Below, piece after piece: positions 6,171-10,938 of a DNA stretch of 10,938 nucleotides. The first letter of the stretch is position 1. Each line of letters opens with the position of its first letter. Source of the stretch: Alphaproteobacteria bacterium (GTDB lineage Bacteria; Pseudomonadota; Alphaproteobacteria; Rickettsiales; UBA8987); the NCBI GenBank assembly GCA_023269645.1, contig JAHFPR010000048.1, positions 1 through 10,938 on the forward strand, given 5' to 3'. Under the pieces are notes generated by a model that searched no databases, was not told where the DNA came from, and worked only from the letters and a program-made list of their open reading frames with translations. The position numbers and the translations under genes are program-made.

Positions 6171-6557
6171 ATGTTTGAGCACCATACGGAGCAGCTTCTC
6201 GCGCCCGCGCTTTTCCTTTGGCGGATGCTGAAAGGGCTGTTCGGCCTGATTCTGCTGGCGGGAACCTCCCTGTTTGTGGGTGTGTTGGGCTACCATTATT
6301 TTGAATCGCTGGCGTGGATAGATGCGCTGCTCAACGCCTCTATGATCCTGGGTGGCATGGGGCCGGTGGCGACGTTGCATACCGAAACCGGAAAGGTTTT
6401 CGCAAGCTGCTATGCGCTTTATAGTGGGCTGTTCATGATTGTTTCGGCGGGGATGCTCATCACCCCCGTGATGCACAGGATGATCCACAGCTTTCATCTG
6501 CCGCACCCCCCGCATCCCAAAGAAAAAACCAGTGGCGAGATGGTGGAAAACGCCTAG
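6171..6557 (+). CDS. Small conserved membrane protein of unknown function (128 aa)
   Basis: Three hydrophobic segments are visible, near residues 18-43 (MLKGLFGLILLAGTSLFVGV), 50-66 (a WIDALLNASMILGGMGPV block) and 75-101 (CYALYSGLFMIVSAGMLITPV). A His- and Pro-rich cytoplasmic tail with charged residues follows. The YHYFE...WIDALLNASMILGGMGPV core resembles a small inner-membrane family that I recall as uncharacterised, with a layout reminiscent of two-helix ion-channel modules. I see no K+ selectivity filter (TVGYG), so channel function is not supported. The start at 6171 follows a GGGGA ribosome-site candidate and lies 19 nt after trmB. The next gene begins 31 nt downstream. Co-transcription with trmB is likely. 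Confidence 0.8.
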   Translation: MFEHHTEQLLAPALFLWRMLKGLFGLILLAGTSLFVGVLGYHYFESLAWIDALLNASMILGGMGPVATLHTETGKVFASCYALYSGLFMIVSAGMLITPVMHRMIHSFHLPHPPHPKEKTSGEMVENA

Positions 6558-6588
6558 AATCATCTGCCATAACCAGGGAGAAAACATC

Positions 6589-7200
6589 ATGAAACTTTAT
6601 TACAACAAGCGTTCGCCGTTCGTGCGCAAGGTGCAGGTCGTGGCCATTGAGAAAGGGCTGGAGAAGCAGTTAACGCTGATCGAGGCGGATCTCAAGAACA
6701 AACCGCAGGGGCTGCTGGATGCCAATCCGCTCGGTAAAATCCCCGCGCTGGTGCTGGAAGATGGCACATTCATCGTGGATTCTCCGGTCATCGCCGCCTA
6801 TATTGACAGCCTGAATAAAACGCCGCTGCTGATCCCCCGCCAGGCCGCGCGCAAATTCCGCGTGCTGCACATCGAGGCACTGGCGGACGGCATCGCGGAG
6901 GCGGCCATTGTCGCCTATATGGAAAGCCTGTTGCCGGAGGAGAAGCGCAACCAGGCACTGATTGATAAAAATACCGGCATGATTTTCCGCACACTCGCCC
7001 ATCTGGAGGCAGGCGAAATGAAGTGGCTGCGCAGCAAGCGGCTGACCCTTGCGCCCATCGCGGTCGGTGTGGCACTTGGCTATATCAATTTCCGCCTGCC
7101 GCAGATCGGCTGGCAGAAAAAACACAAGAAACTGGCGCGCTGGTTCAAAATTTTCGAGGAACGCCCCAGCATGAAGGCGACGCTGCCGCAGGTGGCATAG
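6589..7200 (+). CDS. Glutathione S-transferase family protein
   Basis: This 203-aa protein has the two-domain glutathione S-transferase layout. The N-terminal thioredoxin-like domain begins MKLYYNKRSPFVRKV, with the SPFVRK element typical of YibF-like enzymes. It continues to NPLGKIPALV, which includes the cis-proline that helps bind glutathione, and VDSPVIAAYID, whose DS pair normally contacts the gamma-glutamyl group. The C-terminal part (about residues 85-203) is the expected all-helical domain. The substrate is unknown, and roles range from detoxification to disulfide chemistry. ATG 6589 is chosen because GGGAG lies 8 nt before it and the longer frame from 6532 adds residues foreign to the family. 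It ends 4 nt before hairpin E4 and about 80 nt before tRNA-Gly. Confidence 0.88.
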   Translation: MKLYYNKRSPFVRKVQVVAIEKGLEKQLTLIEADLKNKPQGLLDANPLGKIPALVLEDGTFIVDSPVIAAYIDSLNKTPLLIPRQAARKFRVLHIEALADGIAEAAIVAYMESLLPEEKRNQALIDKNTGMIFRTLAHLEAGEMKWLRSKRLTLAPIAVGVALGYINFRLPQIGWQKKHKKLARWFKIFEERPSMKATLPQVA

Positions 7201-7204
7201 CACC

Positions 7205-7276
7205 AGTGTCAGTGCTGGTGTTAGTAGCTTTACATTTTGTGAATAACCCACTAACACTGACACCAGCACTGACACT
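7205..7276. repeat. Long hairpin element E4 with 6-nt units
   Basis: The arm at 7205-7225 and the complement of 7250-7276 share a perfect 17-nt block, AGTGTCAGTGCTGGTGT. They then end alike, except that the 3' arm holds one extra 6-nt unit. The loop is about 24 nt. Both arms are built from hexamers such as AGTGTC, AGTGCT and GGTGTC. The element sits between the glutathione S-transferase gene and tRNA-Gly. It has no T tract, so I do not call it a terminator. Confidence 0.75.
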
Positions 7277-7283
7277 ACTCCGC

Positions 7284-7357
7284 GCGGGTGTAGTTCAATG
7301 GTAGAACGGCAGCTTCCCAAGCTGCATACGAGGGTTCGATTCCCTTCACCCGCTCCA
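7284..7357 (+). tRNA. tRNA-Gly(CCC)
   Basis: The cloverleaf is complete. The acceptor GCGGGTG (7284-7290) pairs with CACCCGC (7347-7353). The anticodon stem is GCAGC/GCTGC around loop TTCCCAA, with anticodon CCC at 7316-7318. The T arm is GAGGG-TTCGATT-CCCTT, the discriminator is T (7354) and the CCA is encoded (7355-7357). It reads GGG codons. It converges with the penicillin-binding-protein gene, and no terminator is obvious between them. Confidence 0.97.
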
Positions 7358-7396
7358 GCTTTATAACAATGATTTAGAGGCTGTCCCAATTCCTTA

Positions 7397-10039
7397 TCAG
7401 AACGGGTTGGGGATGCGCGGCAGGTAGCGCATGGGGTTGAGTGTGCGCAGGGTTTTATCAATCACATTATTATGCTTCTTCGCGGCGGGCTGGGGGGGGT
7501 CCGGCGCGGGGGCGGGCTGCGGCTCAGAGGTTTCCTCGTCTTCCGGCGCATTGCCGTTATCTTCCGGTGCATCCTGCTCATCGGAAGGCTGCATACTGGC
7601 AGGCGGATTTTTCCACGGCTGATCCTGCGCGGGCATTTCCTTGATTTTTGATTCCACGTCCTCGCCCTTGTCCGGCCACCACAGGCGGTTCCAGACAGTG
7701 CCGCGCCCCTTGTTACGACGCTCGATCTGCTGCTCTATCTGCGCTTCATCCGGCGAAAGAGCACCTGCGGGTGACGGACGATGCGCGGCATTTTCCTGTT
7801 CCTGATAAGGCGAAACAGGATGGGGCACGGCAACCGCCGGAATGGAAATGGCCGGAACGGGGGTTGTTGGAACGGGGGTATCCGCGCCGGAAGCGGAAGC
7901 ATCTTCGGGCGTGGTATCCGCAGGCGGAGCTTCGTTATCCTGCGGTGTATCCTGCCCTGCGCCAAGCCATTGCATCACGCCGTCCAGCACGCCCCCCTGG
8001 GTGGGGATTTCCTCGGCGGGCAGCCCCTCATGTGCCTTTTCCATCACGTCGTGGAAAATGAGGGTGGGCAGTGTGCCGCCGGTCGTGGTTTTCCCCATCG
8101 GGCGGTTATCGTCGTACCCTGTCCACACGCCGGTGACAATCTGCGGGGTGAAGCCGATGAACCAGGCATCCTTGCTATCCTGCGTCGTCCCGGTTTTTCC
8201 GGCTGCTTCCCGTTTCGCCAGCCGCGCCTTCGTGCCCGTGCCGCGCTCGATGACCGCCTTCAGCAGCCGGTTCATATCGTGCACAGTCTGCTCGGCGAGG
8301 ACGCGCGGCTGCTTGGCTTCTTCCGCGCCGCGCTCATAGAGCACCTTGCCGGAGCCGGCCTTGATGCTCTGGATGCCATAGGCGCGAACGCGCAATCCAC
8401 CCGCCGCGATATGTGCATAGGCCTGCGTCATCTCCAGCAGCGTCACTTCATCTGCGCCGAGTGCCATGCTGGGCACGACCGGAAGCGGCGATTCAATGCC
8501 GAGCCGCCGCGCCATTTCCACCGGCTTTTCCCGCCCGATGGCTTCCGAAAGCTGCACCGCGATCGTGTTGATGGAAAGCGCGAACGCATCCTGCAGCGGC
8601 ATATCACCGAGGAATTCCTTATGGAAGTTTTTGGGAGTCCACGGGCCGCTTGCCGTGCTGATGGTGACAGGCTGATCACGCATCACATCGTCCGGGTGAT
8701 AGCCGCTTTCAAAGCCCGCGAGGTAGACAAACAGCTTGAAGGAGGAACCGGGCTGCCTGCGCGAAAGCACCGTGCGGTTGAACTGGCTTTCCTGGTAATC
8801 CCTGCCGCCAACCATCGCCAGCACCGCGCCTTGCGGAGTGAGCGATACCACCGCGCCCTGCTGTTTCTTCAGGTTTTTGTGCAGTGCCTCTTCCGCCGCG
8901 TCCTGGATTTTCATATCCAGCGTGGTCTGGATTTCCAGACTGTTCTCATCCTCCGGCACGTTGATATATTCCGGCATCTGGTTCACGATCCAATCCACGA
9001 AATAGCGCGCGCGGTTGTGCATCTGCGCTTCGTCGTGTGCCAGGGTCACCGGGCGCGCCTTCGCTTCTTTTTCGGAGATATAGCCCGCCGCCACCATGTT
9101 GGTCAGCACCTGCTGCATACGCGCCAGTGCCAGCTCCGGATTGTTATAGGGCGAATAGCGGGTGGGGGCTTTCAGCAATCCGGCGAGAATCGCGGATTCA
9201 TAGAGGTTCAGCTCGCCCACTTTCTTGCCGAAATACTGGTGTGCTGCTGCGTCCACGCCGTAGGTTCCCACGCCGAGATAGACACGGTTAAGGTACATGG
9301 CGAGGATTTCCTCCTTGGAGAAGGTATATTCCAGCCACATCGCCAGCATCGCTTCCTGCACCTTGCGCTTGAGTTTGCGATCCGGCGAAAGGAACGCCAC
9401 TTTCGCAAGCTGCTGGGTGATCGTGCTGCCGCCCTGCACCATCCTCCCCGCGCGCATATTGGTATAAATCGCACGCATGATGCCTACCACGTCAATGCCG
9501 AAATGGTGGAAAAAGCGGCGGTCTTCCGTCGCCAGCACTGCGTGCACGAGGTTCGGCGGGAAATCCTTGTAGGTGAGCGGTTCGCCGTGATATTCGCCCA
9601 GCGTGGCGATGCTCTGCCCGTTCCTGTCGAGCAGCAGCAGCCGGGGTGAAGTAGCTCCGCCATAGAGTTTATCGGTGGAAGGGAGGTCGCGCGCGTAGTA
9701 AATCAGCACCAGGATAAAAAGCAGCCCCAGCCAGATGCCGAAAGCCGCCGACCGCACCACCAGCCGCCCTACCTGCCCAAGATATTGCCTGACCAGCTCC
9801 ACGAAGCCCGGAGGTTTTTCCGGAGCTTTCCTTTTACGTTTCCCGGCGGTGGTTTCCGGAACTTCCCCACTTTTTGTTTTGCCGGATTTGCGGGGTTTTT
9901 TTGGTGTTTCGTTTGCGGATAATTCCTCCGTTTCATCGGGTGTATCCGATGCATTCCGCGCAGAGGAGCTTCCCCCGCCGCGTTTGTCGCCTGCGCCGCT
10001 TCCTTTCCGTTTGCGCGGTTTTGTGTTGTTCGATGACAT
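7397..10039 (-). CDS. Bifunctional penicillin-binding protein, 1A family (mrcA-type)
   Basis: This class A enzyme of the inner membrane polymerises lipid II and cross-links peptidoglycan. The 880-aa protein starts with about 75 cytoplasmic residues rich in Lys, Arg and Pro, then a membrane anchor (about 97-116). The GT51 glycosyltransferase domain follows, with catalytic Glu172 in TEDRRFF, QGGSTITQQLAK (202-213) and the second Glu near 244 in EEILAMYLNRVYLG. The transpeptidase domain has SSFK (nucleophile Ser432, Lys435), SIN (489-491) and KTG (615-617). After about residue 680 there is an unusually long Pro-, Asp-, Glu- and Thr-rich periplasmic tail of about 200 residues, ending in a basic motif (TLNPMRYLPRIPNPF). 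The linker between the two domains is short and lacks the large OB-like insert of E. coli PBP1A. Start choice is uncertain: TTG 10054 adds five residues, and neither start has a well-placed Shine-Dalgarno. Confidence 0.95.
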   Translation of the reverse strand: MSSNNTKPRKRKGSGAGDKRGGGSSSARNASDTPDETEELSANETPKKPRKSGKTKSGEVPETTAGKRKRKAPEKPPGFVELVRQYLGQVGRLVVRSAAFGIWLGLLFILVLIYYARDLPSTDKLYGGATSPRLLLLDRNGQSIATLGEYHGEPLTYKDFPPNLVHAVLATEDRRFFHHFGIDVVGIMRAIYTNMRAGRMVQGGSTITQQLAKVAFLSPDRKLKRKVQEAMLAMWLEYTFSKEEILAMYLNRVYLGVGTYGVDAAAHQYFGKKVGELNLYESAILAGLLKAPTRYSPYNNPELALARMQQVLTNMVAAGYISEKEAKARPVTLAHDEAQMHNRARYFVDWIVNQMPEYINVPEDENSLEIQTTLDMKIQDAAEEALHKNLKKQQGAVVSLTPQGAVLAMVGGRDYQESQFNRTVLSRRQPGSSFKLFVYLAGFESGYHPDDVMRDQPVTISTASGPWTPKNFHKEFLGDMPLQDAFALSINTIAVQLSEAIGREKPVEMARRLGIESPLPVVPSMALGADEVTLLEMTQAYAHIAAGGLRVRAYGIQSIKAGSGKVLYERGAEEAKQPRVLAEQTVHDMNRLLKAVIERGTGTKARLAKREAAGKTGTTQDSKDAWFIGFTPQIVTGVWTGYDDNRPMGKTTTGGTLPTLIFHDVMEKAHEGLPAEEIPTQGGVLDGVMQWLGAGQDTPQDNEAPPADTTPEDASASGADTPVPTTPVPAISIPAVAVPHPVSPYQEQENAAHRPSPAGALSPDEAQIEQQIERRNKGRGTVWNRLWWPDKGEDVESKIKEMPAQDQPWKNPPASMQPSDEQDAPEDNGNAPEDEETSEPQPAPAPDPPQPAAKKHNNVIDKTLRTLNPMRYLPRIPNPF

Positions 10040-10081
10040 GGAGGGGTGTATCAAACCTTTTGTCTGCCTTGTTTGCAGAAG

Positions 10082-10115
10082 TCATAGTAATTCCCTAAAG
10101 GAGGAATTACTATGA
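10082..10115. repeat. Perfect 13-bp hairpin H1 enclosing a ribosome site and ATG
   Basis: TCATAGTAATTCC (10082-10094) is the exact inverted repeat of GGAATTACTATGA (10103-10115), with an 8-nt loop. On the plus strand the loop and 3' arm carry AAAGGAGG followed by ATG 10112 at ideal spacing, so folding would hide a start codon. It is the first of three tandem hairpins between the penicillin-binding-protein gene and cyaY. Confidence 0.8.
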
Positions 10116-10142
10116 AAATAGCCTCCGAAAGAGGCTATTTTC
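10114..10142. terminator. Perfect 12-bp hairpin H2, terminator-like on both strands
   Basis: GAAAATAGCCTC (10114-10125) and GAGGCTATTTTC (10131-10142) pair perfectly around the loop CGAAA. A GC-rich inner stem flanked by an A tract and a TATTTT tract fits a bidirectional intrinsic terminator. No conventional gene ends here, because both neighbours start on either side. It would therefore act on short leader transcripts or as an insulator. Confidence 0.55.
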
Positions 10143-10164
10143 CGCCGCGTGGCGAGCGCACCTT

Positions 10165-10191
10165 CCTTTATTTTCGGTACGAAAATAAAGG
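10165..10191. repeat. Perfect 12-bp hairpin H3
   Basis: CCTTTATTTTCG (10165-10176) and CGAAAATAAAGG (10180-10191) pair perfectly around the loop GTA. Two more G-U pairs are possible outside. The A/T-rich stem shares the word TATTTTC/GAAAATA with H2, so the two may be related. It lies 44 nt before the cyaY ATG. Confidence 0.75.
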
Positions 10192-10235
10192 GGAAACACT
10201 ATACGAAGCTATAGAACAATTACGGCAGGGTTGCA

Positions 10236-10556
10236 ATGGCGGAGAAGCGCATGGATGCCGCATATTTTCACCAGTGTGCCAATGCCGCGCTTTCCGCCCT
10301 GGAGGATGCGCTGGAGGCCAAGGACAGTGCCGGTATGCTGGAGGTGGAAGCGCAGGGCGGCATCCTGACGGTTGCCGTGGCGGGCAGGCAGTTCGTGCTC
10401 AACAAACATGAACCGACCCGGCAGATATGGCTTGCTTCTCCGGTGAGCGGTGCTGCCCGCTTTGTGTATCATGAACCTTCCGGCCACTGGCTCCATACCG
10501 TCACTGGAGAGGAATTGCAGGCAATGGTGACGAAAGAAACAGAACAGGGATTATAG
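10236..10556 (+). CDS. cyaY: Frataxin-like iron-sulfur assembly protein CyaY
   Basis: Bacterial frataxin binds iron and modulates the cysteine desulfurase-scaffold complex during iron-sulfur cluster assembly in the cytoplasm. The 106-aa length fits the family. The N-terminal helix (about residues 9-32) carries several acidic residues (LEDALEAKDSAG) where frataxins have their acidic ridge. The beta sheet follows: GGILTVAVAGRQFVLNKHEPTRQIWLASPVSGAARF, with the conserved N-x-x-EP-x-x-QIWLAS stretch, then W and HTVTGEEL before the final helix. The acidic ridge looks sparser than in E. coli. The start has AGGG six nt upstream, which is a modest ribosome site. It is followed after 2 nt by the ABC transporter gene, so they form an operon. 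Confidence 0.9.
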   Translation: MAEKRMDAAYFHQCANAALSALEDALEAKDSAGMLEVEAQGGILTVAVAGRQFVLNKHEPTRQIWLASPVSGAARFVYHEPSGHWLHTVTGEELQAMVTKETEQGL

Positions 10557-10558
10557 CC

Positions 10559-10938
10559 ATGCGCCGCCACACCGCCAACACCGCAAACGCCCCGCGCAAA
10601 GGGCGATTGAGTTCGCTTAAATCCCTGTTCGGCTACCTGCGCCCCTACCGGATGCAGATCGCGGGAACGGCGGTGGCACTCACCTTTTCCTCCGCTGCTG
10701 TGCTGGCGATCGGGCAGGGGCTGCGGATGCTGGTGGATAAGGGACTCAGCGAGAATAGCGGCGCGGCACTCGATAACGCGCTGCTGGCGTTGTTCGGCAT
10801 CATCCTGCTGCTTGCCGGGGCGACCTATGCCCGGTTCTACCTCATCACGCGGCTGGGCGAGCGGGTGGTGGCCGACATCCGCCGCGATATGTTCCGGCAT
10901 CTCATCCGCCTCTCTCCCGGCTTTTACGAAACCACCCG
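10559..10938 (+). CDS. ABC exporter, permease/ATP-binding half-transporter (5' part only)
   Basis: The window contains the first 126 codons. A basic N-terminus precedes SLKSLFGYLRPYRMQIAG, then a first membrane segment (about residues 35-55) and a second (about 72-95). GERVVADIRRDMFRHLIRLSPGFYE follows, which is the typical first cytoplasmic coupling region of MsbA-like exporters. Full proteins of this type have six membrane helices and one ATPase domain of about 580-600 aa in total, and work as dimers. The substrate cannot be told from this part. Its ATG lies 2 nt after the cyaY stop, so translation is probably coupled. The reading frame is open to the window end. Confidence 0.88.
   Translation, partial: MRRHTANTANAPRKGRLSSLKSLFGYLRPYRMQIAGTAVALTFSSAAVLAIGQGLRMLVDKGLSENSGAALDNALLALFGIILLLAGATYARFYLITRLGERVVADIRRDMFRHLIRLSPGFYETT

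Noticed and set aside
7205..7276. Rho-independent terminator after the glutathione S-transferase gene
   Set aside because: The stem is long enough but no U tract follows either arm. The hexamer-built arms match the element family better.
1557..7276. CRISPR-like repeats
   Set aside because: The hairpins are dispersed, differ in sequence, have no regular spacers, and no cas genes are present.
7781..9649. 622-codon plus-strand open frame opposite the penicillin-binding-protein gene
   Set aside because: It is long, but its translation is Arg/His/Gly-rich with no motif. The minus strand carries all catalytic motifs of a GT51/transpeptidase.

Overview
The window looks like a chromosomal segment of an alphaproteobacterium. 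I infer this from protein style (metK, trmB, a frataxin next to an ABC exporter, a GT51 penicillin-binding protein), from the tRNA-Gly(CCC) sequence and from moderately high GC. I cannot place it in a genus. Most genes are ordinary housekeeping genes. There is no transposase, integrase, CRISPR array or phage module. The unusual content is in the RNA genes and the non-coding DNA.

Left end (1-1650). The window opens inside a split tRNA. Positions 54-105 are the 3' exon of a tRNA-Leu(UAA), ending in an encoded CCA. Positions 1-53 look like the 3' end of a group I intron inserted in the anticodon loop, at the position classically known from cyanobacterial and plastid tRNA-Leu(UAA). Then, on the minus strand, come an exported family-3 solute-binding protein and a small protein of unknown function.

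Minus-strand block (1659-3972). This holds xseA, the large subunit of exonuclease VII, and a type IV prepilin-like protein. A tandem 16-bp repeat containing TTGCGCAA lies between them.

Plus-strand block (4045-7357). A candidate promoter and a structured leader with mutually exclusive helices precede metK. Then follow trmB, a small membrane protein, a glutathione S-transferase-like protein and tRNA-Gly(CCC). This block could be one transcript that links S-adenosylmethionine synthesis (MetK) to an S-adenosylmethionine-using tRNA methyltransferase (TrmB).

Right end (7397-10938). A minus-strand bifunctional penicillin-binding protein is divergent from cyaY (frataxin) and a truncated ABC exporter gene. 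The gap between them is filled with three consecutive perfect hairpins.

The main thread across the window is a set of long imperfect hairpins whose arms are built from 6- or 7-nt repeats. They lie at 1557-1649, 5392-5448, 5566-5636 and 7205-7276. One is inside the trmB reading frame and is translated. They look like a palindromic element family with variable sequence but constant architecture, comparable in behaviour to the Rickettsia palindromic elements. Together with the partial intron-bearing tRNA-Leu and the metK leader, they are the candidates for something undescribed.
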